Counted from the stretch's first letter, positions 43,029 through 53,514 are shown. The stretch is 64,000 nucleotides of DNA from Selaginella moellendorffii (GCF_000143415.4 NW_003314312.1:859628-923627); one strand, 5' to 3'. Made by a program: numbers and translations. The notes: a model not told the origin generated them from the letters alone.

Positions 43029-43988
43029 TTAGTTTCCCTTCTGGAACATACACCCTCGTTTGCTTGTAATATATGAATCTGTTACATTCCGCATAGCCCA
43101 TTTAGCCGACCACGGGCAATGCTGCCTCTCGTGGTGAACCGGCTCCACCTTGCTCCACCTGGAAGTTCTCAAGTCCAGCACCACCACTCCTTCCTGCTGC
43201 TCCACCCGGCGGTGCGAGCTCGAGACGTACACCAGGTGATCCACCGCCGCGCACCTCCAGTTGTGCTGCGTCACCTTGCCCCGGAACACCAGCTCGTAAA
43301 ACTCCTCTGGCATCGCACTGATAAACTCCCACCTCGCCCCCGGAGGAGCGCCATCGATGAGCCTCCACACTTGCATTCGGTTCCCATCGCGCCTCAGCGG
43401 CGTGCATGCCACCAGCAGCAGCAAGCTCCCCTCCGAGTTGAGAAGCTTGAGCCCCCACCGGCACTTCCTCTCCAGCTGCGGCGGATTGTTCTCGTATGCG
43501 GTCCGCACATCATCCCAAAAGATTGCTGTCGCGCTGGATATCGCTAACTTCAAGCTCACTTTTCGACTTAGTGCATTTGCCACGATGTTGCTCTTCCCAG
43601 GCTTGTACAGAATCTCGCAATCAAACTCGGCCAAAGCAATGGCCCACCGATTTTGTTTCCCTCTCAGGTCGGGCTGTGACAAGAAGTGTTTCGTTGCCAC
43701 ATTGTCCGTGTAAACCTTGAAGTGTCTCCCAAGGTAGTGTCGCCACTCCTTAAGCGCCTTGACCACCGCAAACAATTCCTTTTTATGGGCAGGCCACTTC
43801 CGTTGAGCCTTGTCCAACTTCTTTGAGAAGAATGCTACTGGATGGTTGTCTTGCTTCAAAACTACGCCCAATGCAAAGTCTAAAGCATCTGTTTTTACCT
43901 CAAAGTCCTTACAAAAGTCTGGTAACGCCAACACGGGAGATTTCCTCAACTTCCCCTTGAGGTGGACAAATGCCGCCTCGCATTTCAC
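43029..43988 (-). pseudogene. Inner chromovirus RNase H fused in frame to a captured host fragment
   Basis: A continuous 319-codon frame. The first 155 residues are RNase H and tether (VKTDALDFALGVVLKQ, VAFFSKKLDKAQRKWPAHKKE, VYTDNVATKHFLSQ, KPGKSNIVANALSRK). The next 130 residues have no counterpart in retroelement Pol; they resemble the C-terminal part of plant F-box/kelch-type proteins (GSLLLLVACTP, MQVWRLIDGAPPGARWEFIS, MPEEFYELVF, VVLDLRTSRWSKVEP). The integrase finger then follows in another frame. See the separate entry for the captured segment. Confidence 0.8.
43105..43500 (-). other. Captured host gene fragment, F-box/kelch-like
   Basis: GC-rich sequence with host-like codon use inside an otherwise AT-leaning retroelement gene. 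The translated product alternates LxVWRL, W-FIS-MP, VYVSS and VVLDL-TSRW motifs, as in the beta-propeller part of plant F-box/kelch proteins. No F-box itself is included. The borders are inferred from where retroelement similarity stops, to within about 30 bases. Confidence 0.6.
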
Positions 43989-44128
43989 TGTTTATACCAT
44001 CTTCCTTTTTCCCATTTGGGTAAGGCTACTCTCGAATAGTGTCTGATAAACTTTCGATAGTAGTTGCATAGCCCCAAGAATGCCCTTAACTCGTGTATAT
44101 TTGATGGTCACTCTCAATCTTGGATTGC

Positions 44129-44675
44129 TTAGACCTTCTTAGGGTCCACCTTGAGCCCGTCCTTGCCCACCACATGCCTGAAAAACTTTACTTCTTGTTG
44201 AGTAAAGTCATATTTGCTCTCTTTAGCATACAGTTGGTGTTCCCTTAGTTTCTCAAACACGTTCGTCAAGTGTTTGACATGCTCCTTTAGCGTTTCGCTA
44301 TAGATCAGGATGTTGTCAATATAGACGACCACAAAGTGATTCAAATAGGGTACAAAGATATGGTTCATCAACGCCAAAAACATTGCCAGCGCATTGCATA
44401 GGTCAATCCTCGAAAAGTATTTTGCCTTTCCCAACCTATCGAATAGGTCCTCAATCCTTGGCAAAGGGTATTTGTTCTTCTTTGTATACTTGTTGAGCAA
44501 CCGGTAGTCTATGCATATGCACATAGATCCATCTTTCTTTTTCACAAATAGATCCATCTTTCTTTTTCACCACCTCAGCACCCTCGGCCAGTTCAATCTT
44601 ATGTTCTATCGGTCGTGCGGGGGGCAACCCCGCCGGTAGCTCCTCCGGCATGGTATTTTGGAATTGGTCCAACAC
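44129..44675 (-). pseudogene. Inner chromovirus reverse transcriptase (deleted and mutated)
   Basis: Contains [51 protein letters not shown] and [17 protein letters not shown]. Roughly 40 residues are missing between SRIDL and CNALAMF, removing the strand before the NAPATF block. The catalytic box is YIDN instead of YIDD. A 23-base tandem duplication at about 44524-44569 repeats the VKKKDGS coding segment. Enzymatic activity is not expected. Confidence 0.88.
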
Positions 44676-44930
44676 CCGTTAGATCACTAAAGGTACTTCT
44701 TCCGTTCCTACCTTTTTGTCACTCCTCCCCGAGAGTAAGCACAAAAATGCTGCCTTGGTCCCTTTAGTGAGTTGTCCTCTCGTGGACACCAGGTTTAGGC
44801 ACGAATCTTTGGCCTTGCATTACCCTACCTTTAGATCCTGGGCCTCCACCTTGGATCTTCTTCCTTGGGCATTCGTTAGTACCAGAAGGTTCCTACCTTG
44901 TCCATGCAGGGCTACCACGAACCGATTGAA

Positions 44931-45643
44931 TTAATCCATCCCGAAGATCACGTCAAATCCCACCATGTTCAACACGGTGAAATCCATGTCTACTTTCCAA
45001 GTCCCTACTTTGACTCTCGCTTGTCGAAGTACCTCATCCGTGTTTTGGCTACCTTGAACAAACTCTATAGTCCTTGGTTTGCAAAACCGCTGCACCGTTA
45101 GTCCGGCTTGCCGGACTATGTCTGCAGCCACAAAATTATCCGAAACACCCGTGTCAATAAGGATCTTAACAAAGCTACTTCCGAGCTTCTCTCGGAGGGC
45201 TAATAGATGTCGCAAACGACTCTCTACCAAAGTTGCTCGTGTAATGAGTAACTTTGAGCTAGGGACTAGATCATATACCTTAATTTGGATTTCACCCGAC
45301 TTAATGGCCATATTGGCTCTGGCCTTCTTCGAGTAGGGACATTCCCTCGAAAAGTGTCCCACTTCACCGCAGTTGTAGCATATGTTGTTTCCCACGTTGC
45401 TAAATGACTTGACCTTTTTATCCGTGGGTTTATCTCTTTTTGCTTGACTCCTCCACGTACTTGCTCGCTAGCTACCGGATTTGCCTTTCCGGAACCCTGA
45501 GGACTTATTCTTAAAAAAACTCTTCTTGAATTTCCCTTTGCTATATATTCCCCTTGGTTTGGCCCCTTTGCTAAACGTGGACCCCGACCTCGTCGTGTTC
45601 CCCTTTCACAGGTTATCGTTGAAATACACCTTGATAACCGCAT
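44931..45643 (-). pseudogene. Inner chromovirus zinc knuckle and protease
   Basis: The CCHC knuckle CYNCGEVGHFSREC opens the clear segment at 45380. The protease active site reads ILIDTGVSDNFV, with DTG retained but the following Ala/Ser replaced by Val. The frame shifts around 45395, so the knuckle is readable in two overlapping frames. Confidence 0.82.
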
Positions 45644-45695
45644 CCAATGCTTCTTTGTAATTAGTCGGGTTCCAACGCATCACCTCGCTGCGAGC

Positions 45696-46181
45696 CTAGG
45701 TTTGCAAGCCTGATATAAAGGCATGGAACGCATCCATATCCCCCATGTCCATGACAAGTATCTTTTTTGCCATAAACCCATTCACATACTCCTGAATGGT
45801 TCCTGTCTGCTTCAGCTTACTCAGCTCGTCTCTTAGATGCAGAGTAGCATTCGGAGGAACGTAAGTCGCATGGATCCTCGCCTTCATCATGTCCCAAGTG
45901 GCCACTGGTCCTTCGTTGGCCTCCATCATTCTCCACCAAGACTTGGCATTATCTGCCAAGTATAGTTTTGCATATGGGACCTTCTCCGAGCTTGGTAACC
46001 GCAACGCTCGGAAGTAGTCCTTCATATCATAAAACCAATCCTCCACCACCTTATAGTTGTTCACTCCCTTGAAGACCGGTGGGGGCTTTGGTTTGTACTT
46101 GGGAACTACCTGAGGAACTGATTCCACTTCAGTCTGTTTGACCTTGTTTAGTTCTGCCTCAGTCCCTACCGAAGGGTCCAC
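45696..46181 (-). pseudogene. Inner chromovirus gag
   Basis: 161 open residues from an ATG at 46181. They show the capsid features VEDWFYDMKDYFRALRL, KLYLADNAKSWWRMM and IHATYVPPN, ending with TGTIQEYVNGF and the AF--GL element. It starts only about 64 bases from the LTR remnant, where normally a leader with primer site would be. Confidence 0.85.
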
Positions 46182-46244
46182 ACCTTCTGTGCTGCTAACA
46201 TCCGTAGTCTTTCACTTTTTCTTCTGCTTCTTGTCATACTTTAG

Positions 46245-46981
46245 CCCGATATGGGTACCTCTACCCCCCCACTTCCATCCCGAAGGAAGGCCCAAGCCCC
46301 TAGGAAGGGCGAGGACCAATGAGCCGTATGGTACTCAAGTGGGGCACCACTCCACATGAGTCGGGAGCACTACAGTCGGTTTCCCTTTTGGGAGTGGGAG
46401 CTGCTCTTGAGCAGTTCCTGGAGTGGCCCCTCCGGCACCACCCAAGTCCCTGCTCACTCCCACCCAAGGCCCCTTAGCCCCAGTCTCAACCTCAAGTCAG
46501 TTTGGAAGCACCATTGGAGAGTTCCTTCAAGACTGGTTCCTGGACCTCACTATCCCTGCTATACTTTTGGAACCCCTGGCAACCCCCCCCCCCCCCCCCC
46601 CCCCCCCGCCCCCCCTGCTAGGAGACGCATGCTATGGGCTTTCACCCTTTGACCCGTATTAGTACTCGGACTCAGTCTTGGACTCGATCTCAGACCCGAC
46701 TTCAGACTCGGTCTCGGACTTGATCTCAGACTTGATCTCGGACTCGATCTCGACTCGACCTCGGACTCGGTCTCAAACCCGATTTGGATCTCGGACTCTG
46801 TCTCGAACTCGGTTTCTGATTTGGCCTCGGACTCGATCCCGGACTCTATCTCGAACTCAGTCTCAGAGTCGGTCTTAGACTCGATCTTCGACTCGGTCCT
46901 AACCGATGAATTCTTTGTCATTTTGGTTATGTTTTCGGGGATCCTTTAACCTACGACACTTTGGAGAGTTGGTTCCTTACA
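46245..46981 (-). repeat. Inner chromovirus 5' LTR remnant
   Basis: 737 bases homologous to 39029-39768. The 398 bases equivalent to 38631-39028 (the inner end of this LTR) are missing together with the primer-binding site. It carries a poly-C run of about 27, interrupted by one G, at 46583-46616 and a shorter copy of the minisatellite. Confidence 0.82.
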
Positions 46982-47016
46982 AGGGGCTAATAAAGGGAAC
47001 CAGCAGTACCGACCTC
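46982..47016 (-). repeat. Outer chromovirus 5' LTR, second part
   Basis: AGGGG target duplicate followed by CTAATAAAGGGAACCAGC and CGACCTCC, matching the intact LTR at about 32366-32398. The remaining outer end of the LTR, about 80 bases, is missing and the flanking repeat begins directly. Confidence 0.75.
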
Positions 47017-47480
47017 CTAGGTTTGAATAATATTGAGTTAAGTGACCTCTTAAAAAGTCCAAATTGAAGAGCTTATATTTTGTTTTAGAACAATCTTAAG
47101 TTCGAATTTGTTAGTTGGATAAAAGAATCACGTCATATGTTGCAATTGATATTTAGTAAGTCTAGTTTGTCTTTTGTTGGGCTCAACTTGAGGGGTAGGG
47201 TGTCAAGAGAGCAGAGCTCTCAGGAAAGCCACGGCTTTTAGCTTCCATTCACGAAGGTGTAAATTTGCAAAGAAGAATAATAGATTATAAAAAACTAAAA
47301 AGAATTACTTAAAAGATGATTCACAGGGTTCAAATATAAAGGGAAAGTGCCTATGAATAAGAGTATACCCTTTTTTTCAATTAATTAAGGGTTTTAAGAT
47401 ACTTAGGGTTAAATGTCTTTAGGTTGAATAGTATTGGGCTAGGAAATCTAAATTCAAAAGCTTACACACCCTTTAATTTT
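47017..47480. repeat. AT-rich flanking repeat, copies 2 and 3
   Basis: 47017-47255 resembles 31340-31530 and 47256-47480 resembles 31200-31400, all in the same orientation, so the unit occurs in tandem here. Copies share TACTTAGGG, AATAAGAGT-CACCC-like strings and the ending around CTCAAGAGAG. Confidence 0.5.
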
Positions 47481-47787
47481 TCCTTTTCACTAGCACTATA
47501 CTAGGGATTGACTAGGTTACAAATATATGGCAAGCAAGGGTGATGGAAATTTCTTACTTTTGGTTGTTTGTAAGTGCTTATTGATAAACTCTTTTAGCCC
47601 TTCTCGCCTTTTTGGCTTCTTATAGGTGCTCATTGATTAGCTCCTTTGGCAATAAGGCCAAAGGAGAATTGTGAGGCTTCTTTATTGAATTTCTTGGAGA
47701 ATTGGTAGATTCTCAATGTGGATTGGAATGCTTTAGGGTATATACAATTGCTCTTAAAGGAAAAACAGATTGTTTTTAAACCATATA

Positions 47788-48050
47788 TTTTAATGTAATA
47801 ATGGATAAATTTTTAGTATGAAAAGAAGTTTTAGTAGGAAATTAAAATGGAAATATAATGAGAGATTAGTAATTTTCAAAAAGAAATTACTTACACATAA
47901 ATAAGTTAATCACCTTTTATGTTTTAATGTAATAATGGATAAATTTTTAGTATGAAAACAAGTTTTGGCAGGAAATTAAGATGTAAATATAATGAGAGAT
48001 TAGTAATTTTAAAAAAAAAACTTATAAATAAGTTAATCACCGTTTATGTA
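47788..48050. repeat. Tandem duplication, unit about 134 bases
   Basis: Two near-identical units start with TTTTAATGTAATAATGGAT at 47788 and 47922 and end AAGTTAATCACC. They differ by a handful of substitutions and small indels. AT-rich, non-coding. Confidence 0.85.
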
Positions 48051-49069
48051 TATTATTAGGTTATGAAAGTAACCTTATTATTAACTTAAAATTATATTTA
48101 TATCATGCTAGAACGATATACCTTGTGCTAGTTCTATACTTAATCATGTACACAGTTTTAGAACAATAACATTTAAAAATCTATAAGAGATTTAGAGTAT
48201 TTATATATTCAAATAACTATTCCAACTCAAGATCTTGGAGAAGACACTTGTAATACCAACCGAAACCTGATATTAATATCTCTCTATCTTTTGTGAGACT
48301 TCCAAGGACTTTCCAGGAGATTATCTAGCTAGTATTATTTAAATTTAAGAACACTTAACCCCAAATATCCTAAAAATTTTAATTAATTAAAAAATAGGGC
48401 ATATGGGTCCTTTCTTTTTATATTTGAACTTTTGTAAATTATCTTTTAAATTGTTCTCTTTAGCTATTTACAATTTAATAATACATTCATCTGAATTAAA
48501 ATTTCATGTATCCTTTCAAACTCAAGTTCATAAAAGTTAACAATTGGCCTTTCAACAGATGATATATAAAATGCTAGAGGGCTTTGTGTGTGGCATGGTA
48601 AAGATCATTTATGATCCACATGTCAAACTAGTGGCTTGACAAACATCTCAAATGTGTTGGACTGCCTTCATTCTGTGTGCAAAGAGCTCTAATACAAGGT
48701 CGTCTTCCCCATTGTCTACAAGCCTAAGCATGAGAGCGTTCCAGGACACCGAACACCTTCCAAGCACTACCGTATTTAATCGATGTGTTCTCCATGATAA
48801 ATCATCAATCCCCAGATCTTCCTAACGCCTTGCAGATTGCAGCCAAAGTAGCGATGGAACTCAAGAATTTGGCAGCAGCCCACGAGTCTCCATGCGACCA
48901 CTGCCGCTTCATCCCCTCCATTCTCTGGGCATTCTCTCCACAAACCTCAAAGCGATGATCTTAAAGATACCATTATTTAGTCATAGTTTGAAAGAGAGGA
49001 GAGCGTGTAGGTTTTCTGCGCTCGCATAGGAACACGAGTAAGGATTCAAGGACCATCGACGTCAAGGCC
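48051..49069. other. AT-rich intergenic with inverse copy of the flanking repeat
   Basis: 48290-48560 contains the reverse complement of the flanking repeat (AACCCCAAATATCCTAAAA then TATATTTGAACTT). From about 48640 the composition rises toward the methyltransferase gene. No coding sequence is convincing. Confidence 0.45.
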
Positions 49070-50363
49070 ATGAGCACAGTGGTGGATTTCAAGCCTCCGT
49101 CGGCCTGGAGGCGGCCACAAGATGGAAGCAAATGCGGGTTCAAGCACAAGGCCATGGTGAGGTTCCTGGCACTCACGAGACGACGGCTTTGCGTGCTGGG
49201 TTTGCACAGCACCATGGATTGCACAGCTCCTCAAAGTGGGTCTTCAGGAGATCTGGAGGGCAGCAGCAACTGTGATTGCTGGTGCGGATGTGGGAGGAGG
49301 CAAGTGCTTGCATCAATCCTGGGAACATCGCTAGCAACGAGTGAGGCTGGACTACATGCAGGTGGCCTTGACGATGGCTATCTAGTAGTAACAGTTATCC
49401 TTTTCTTCGCAACTTTTCCTTGTTCTTCTTTCTTGCTCTTCTCTTACGCAGCAAACGCTGAGAGCAGTCCATCCGAAAAGACCTGACTGGTACGAGGAGT
49501 TCTACGCACAAAGCATAAAATGTGGAATGGTGGCTTACGAGGCTGAGGTGAACGACTTGCAAACTCTCGATGAAAATCTTTTCTTCCATGAAATCCTTCT
49601 AGGCGGCGAAGTACAAAGAGAAACTGTTCGAGAGCCTGAGACAAAGATCGGCTGCCACCACTGTTTTGGAGCTCGGTGTCGGCACGGGTCCAAATCTCAA
49701 GTATTACGCGAGATCAGGGAGCGGCATGAGTGTCATTGGGATCGATCCCAACGAAAAAATGGAGAAGTACGCTCGAGCTGCTGCAGCCGATGCCGGGCTA
49801 TCGAATTCCCAGTTCAAGTTTATCCATGCCGTGAGTTGCGACAAAGTTCACAAGTTCATGAGTTTCTACTCTTTTTCTTTCCAGGTTGGAGAGCAAATAC
49901 CCCTCGCCACTTCGACCGTAGATTCGGTCATCTCAACTCTGGTGCTGTGCTCGGTGAAGGATCTAAATTCAACTCTCCAAGGTTGAGTTTTTTCTCTCTC
50001 GATCTTCCGTTTAACACTCCTTGAATTAATGTAGAAGTGAAGCGAGTCCTCAAGCCCGGAGCTACGTTCTACTTCCTGGAGCACGTTGCGGCTCAAGGTA
50101 CTGGCTACTGGAAACTCTCCTTGCGCTCCTGATCTCAGTCTCTCGCGTGAATCAATCCAGAAGGAAGCAGCGTGAGATTCTGGCAAAACGTTCTCGACCC
50201 CGTCCAACAGTTCGTCGCCGATGGCTGCCACCTCACCCGTGACACTCTCTCCGGCATCCAGTCCGCCAGCTTCGCGAGCGTCGCGGCGGACCGAATCAAC
50301 ATCAGCAGCGCCTTCCTGATCTCGCCGCATGTCATAGGGACCGCGCAATCTTCACGGTTGTAA
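49070..50363 (+). CDS. UbiE/COQ5-like SAM methyltransferase, probably plastid
   Basis: Six exons: 49070-49340, 49468-49547, 49603-49830, 49885-49981, 50035-50097, 50161-50363 (313 residues; the first junction is uncertain because a GTGGCC donor at 49362 gives the same phase). The N-terminal 90 residues are basic with a Cys-rich end (CDCWCGCGRRQVLASILGT), as in plastid-targeted relatives with a twin-Arg-like segment. The core has HPKRPDWYEEFYA, the SAM-binding motif VLELGVGTGPNLKYYA, IGIDPNEKM, QIPLATSTVDSVISTLVLC and LKPGATFYFLEHV. It matches plant methyltransferase-like 7 / At1g69526-type proteins. The substrate is unknown. Confidence 0.85.
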
Positions 50364-50514
50364 CAACAAAAATTTGATCCTCGGTGGAAAAATGGAATCA
50401 CGACCATTCAAAGAGCTGCAGCTCAGAGCGGCGTGCCAGGAAAACAATTTCGAGGTAAAGTCTCCATCCACCTACTTACATCGTCCTTCGCATTTAAGCT
50501 CGCGGCCACCGCGA

Positions 50515-50580
50515 GTTTTAGAGAGAGCGAGCGAGCGAGTGAGAGATCATAGAGTGAGCGAGCGAGCGAGCGAGCGAGAT
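50515..50580 (+). repeat. GAGC-type microsatellite
   Basis: Runs of GAGC repeats interrupted by GAGT and GAGA units, immediately upstream of the proline-rich protein start, possibly in its 5' leader. Confidence 0.8.
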
Positions 50581-50615
50581 TAAACTCGAGGAGGGAAAAG
50601 AGCGAGCGAGCACAA

Positions 50616-50981
50616 ATGGCTAATGCTTTTGGATTCCTTCTCTCGTGCGTCGTGCTTCTATCAGCATCCTTGTTTGTTTGCACAGAGGCGCGCTCCAGAG
50701 TTTTGTGCGCGCGCTCGCATCCTTGCTGCGGGATCTTTTCACCTGCCGGTTGCTTTGGGCCGCGAAGAGCTCTCGACTGCGAATGCCCGGGTCCGATCGT
50801 TCGCCCACATCCTCCTCGTCCAGCCTCGGGCCCGGGCGCTGCTCACGGCCCAAAGCCACCACCAAAATTCCCTCCATTCCCGTTCCCATGGTTTCCTCCA
50901 TTTCCATTTCCCTTCAGGTTCCCACCATTTCCAAGACATGCTCCACCACCACTGCCTAATGTTCGTCCTCCACGTAACTAA
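50616..50981 (+). CDS. Small secreted Cys- then Pro/Phe-rich protein
   Basis: 121 residues, single exon. A signal peptide (about residues 1-25) is followed by a short domain with six cysteines (residues about 30-57). The rest is almost entirely Pro, Phe and Gly, with blocks such as PPKFPPFPFPWFPPFPFPF. Composition suggests a cell-wall structural protein or a short wall-bound peptide; I recognise no named family. The 5' leader contains the GAGC microsatellite. tRNA-Glu follows about 100 bases downstream on the other strand. Confidence 0.65.
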   Translation: MANAFGFLLSCVVLLSASLFVCTEARSRVLCARSHPCCGIFSPAGCFGPRRALDCECPGPIVRPHPPRPASGPGAAHGPKPPPKFPPFPFPWFPPFPFPFRFPPFPRHAPPPLPNVRPPRN

Positions 50982-51078
50982 ATTACTACCACCATAGTCG
51001 CCACCTTTTAGTTCCACGTAACTATAGATCCGCCACCTAGAAGTTTTCACACAAAAATTAATAAAAGGGGATGTTTTT

Positions 51079-51151
51079 TCCATTGCCGGGATTTGAACCC
51101 GGGTCGCCTGGGTGAAAGCCAGGTATCCTGACCGGACTAGACGACAATGGA
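51079..51151 (-). tRNA. tRNA-Glu (anticodon UUC)
   Basis: 73 nucleotides folding as a standard cloverleaf on the minus strand: acceptor TCCATTG/CAATGGA, anticodon loop CTTTCAC giving UUC, T-loop GGTTCAAATCC. No intron. CCA is not encoded, as expected for a nuclear gene. Confidence 0.95.
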
Positions 51152-51154
51152 ATT

Positions 51155-51400
51155 GCAAGAAGCCTCTTCTGGCCAGTGCTTTTCATATCCATGGACAATG
51201 TGTAAATTTTCCCTTGACTAGCTTGTTACTCGTTACATGAGAAAGTGTAACATATCTACAGTTGGGGACGCTTTTGCTTTTGCTCAGGAATCTGGAGGTT
51301 GTGAGATCTTGAGTTTGGTGGTGTGTCTCCTTCTCATCCACAAAGGGAGCAACTTGAAGAACCCTAACGCGTTTCTTACAGCTTCGTATTAGGGTGGCGG

Positions 51401-51433
<33 letters not shown>

Positions 51434-51894
51434 CCTCACTTCTACAAAATATACTTTGTAAGGTGTACTCTCGACCTATACTGCCTCTAGGTACACTGCA
51501 AAAGCTGCAATTTGCAAGACAAAAAAAAAAAAAGGAATACTAATGATCTCAAATGACAAAAACGGTCTTTCTTTCCTTATTTTTTTCCTTTTTGGCTTGC
51601 CAAAAAAATTTCGATCGCATCTCTCGCTTGAGAGAGTGTTGTAATGTTGTATTGATTGATTGACGATCTTATCCTCCCACAAAGACCTCTATGTACACCA
51701 AGGGAATAAAAAAATGATAAAAAAGGAGATTTCTTCACATTTTTCCAGCCTCTCACACTGGGCCATTCCAACGATCCAAGCGAATCAAACCTTTGCTTCA
51801 AACGAACGAAGGTGCGATCGGTCGAGTTGTGCTGTGCGATCGCGGAAAAAAAATCCAAAGAGAAAAGTATAAACCTCGCGCGCGCGTCTATGTA
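51155..51894. other. Spacer with GATT microsatellite
   Basis: A (GATT)n array of about eight units at 51411-51434 and an A-run at 51521. It is downstream of the PYL gene (minus strand). No gene is seen. Confidence 0.5.
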
Positions 51895-52800
51895 TCACCT
51901 CATCAAGATCAATCCACTGTCCTGCGCCGAATCCTTCTTCTTGCAGGACGCCATCTCCGGCTGCTGCTGCTGCTGCTGCTGGCAGCGGCGCTGCTCCTGC
52001 CTGAAATTCGCCTGGCAGATCTTGGCCAGCGACTGCAAGTTGCACCGCACCACCGTGTCGGTGAAAACGCGAGTATCCTCCCTGGTGTTCCCCTCTGGAA
52101 CATCCACCACATAGGATTCCATCACCACCGTCACCACCTTCCTGGTGGGAGCCAAAGTTGCCGGAGCTGTTCTTCCGTGATCCCCGGAAGAACACCTCAA
52201 ACCTGCGCTGCCGCCACCGGTGGCGATGGGCATGGAAATGGATCCAGCGCCACCATCGCTCACCTCAAACTCGTGCAAGCTTGTGACGGAGGCGTAGTTC
52301 CGGAGGCGGTGCTCGCCACCCACGACGCGGAAGCTGACGATGTGGTGCTCGTCGTCCAGGATCTCCAGCCTCTCGGTACTGCAGCTAGCGGGGAGGCCCG
52401 AGATGAGCGTGATGTTGCGGAGGCTGCCCACGCTGCTGCCATCGCCGCTGGCGATGACGCACGCCTTGACGAAGCGCTTGTAGGCCTGGGGCGTGTCGAA
52501 GCGGCGGAGCATCGGCCACACAGCGCTGACGGGCGCATCGATCCGCTGGAGCAAGAGATTGGCGCACTGGTGGGGCTGCGCGGCCGAGAGCGCGCTGTGG
52601 AGGCGCCACCGCGATTCGTCCAGCTGCAATCGCTGCTGGGGCGTGAGCATATCGTCCAGCTCTTTGCCGGTGGTGATTGTGGCGGCAGTGGTGGTGTTGT
52701 CCGATCCTCCGCCTCCGGCTCTCTCGGCTTTGCTGGGCTTGGAGTGATCGTCCAGAGATACCACGTCCTCGAGACGGATGATCCGCTGCTCCACCACCAT
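51895..52800 (-). CDS. PYR/PYL/RCAR abscisic acid receptor with extra loop and Gln tail
   Basis: Single exon, 301 residues from the first ATG (52800). The START-like core shows the ABA-contacting Lys in RFVKACVI (about residue 112), the gate loop SGLPAS (about 134-139), the latch HRLRN (about 164-168), and [15 protein letters not shown] then CNLQSLAKI. All gate/latch residues needed for hormone-dependent inhibition of clade A PP2C phosphatases are present. Two oddities: an insertion of about 40 Gly/Ser/Ala-rich residues between TSLHE and VVTVVMESY (about 177-221), and a C-terminal extension with seven Gln. Family members are usually about 190 residues. The acidic, Gly-rich N-terminal 50 residues are also extra. 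Confidence 0.93.
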   Translation of the reverse strand: MVVEQRIIRLEDVVSLDDHSKPSKAERAGGGGSDNTTTAATITTGKELDDMLTPQQRLQLDESRWRLHSALSAAQPHQCANLLLQRIDAPVSAVWPMLRRFDTPQAYKRFVKACVIASGDGSSVGSLRNITLISGLPASCSTERLEILDDEHHIVSFRVVGGEHRLRNYASVTSLHEFEVSDGGAGSISMPIATGGGSAGLRCSSGDHGRTAPATLAPTRKVVTVVMESYVVDVPEGNTREDTRVFTDTVVRCNLQSLAKICQANFRQEQRRCQQQQQQQPEMASCKKKDSAQDSGLILMR

Positions 52801-53477
52801 CCCAGCGCGGGTCTGGTAATCGGACAAGAACCCACGAGCGATTAGCGATGGGGGAGCAAAACCCACTACTCACAATCACACACCCGCGCGGACCTTCTTC
52901 TCTTTTTCCTTGTTCTCCTTTTATCTCACACACACTCCCTCTCTCTCCGCTTTCTCGCGCGGATATGCATTGCTCGAACCGACCAAGAAGGAAAAAGAGA
53001 AGGATAAAAAAAAGCAAGGAAGAGCATGGTTGACTTGCGCGGAGTTTCTAAAGCCAGAAGCTCGAGTGGGAGCTTAGATCTCGGAGGCGGCTCTCCTTGA
53101 GTCAGAGGCAGCACCAGCGTCGTCAAGGAGGAAGAATCCAATCACTCTGGAAAATCCCAGGCAAGGAAAGTTCTTCCTTCGATCCTCGCTCTAAGATAAG
53201 AAGTGGAGATTGGTGTTCTTTACCTTGTTGGGGGAGATTTCTCCCAATGAATCGATCATCATCAGGGCCACCATTGCGTTTGTCGTTGCGAGAAATCGCT
53301 CGCGCTAGCTCGGATCGCCCACACCCTCCAGCTCGGATAGAATCCAATCCAAGAAACAAAACCAGCCCAGCTTTCTTGATCTTCTTTGCGTGAGTGGGTT
53401 GTCAAGGAAGGTAGTCCTTTTTGATAGCTACCGCGAGCTCTGAGGGAACTCACACACACAGAGGAAATTTAAGGAGC

Positions 53478-53514
<37 letters not shown>

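Larger units (their letters stand above)
38631..46981 (-). mobile_element. Inner chromovirus, nested in the outer element's LTR
   Basis: An 8351-base insertion with TGTAAG...CTTACA ends and a perfect 5-bp target duplication AGGGG (38626-38630 and 46982-46986). The LTR sequence on both sides of it joins seamlessly against the intact outer LTR at 31557-32477. Gene order on the minus strand is gag, protease, reverse transcriptase, RNase H, integrase, chromodomain. It is defective: the 5' LTR end and primer site are deleted, reverse transcriptase has an internal deletion, and the pol region carries two secondary insertions plus a captured host segment. Confidence 0.88.

Noticed and set aside
46583-46616. 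Poly-C run as a possible functional i-motif or G-quadruplex
   Set aside because: Homopolymer length differs between LTR copies (about 18 and 27) as expected of slippage; no independent support for function.
51793-52845. 350-codon plus-strand open frame opposite the PYL gene
   Set aside because: Exact antisense of a clear ABA receptor in a GC-rich exon. Its Arg/Leu/Ala-rich product has no domain features and arises from the codon bias of the real gene.
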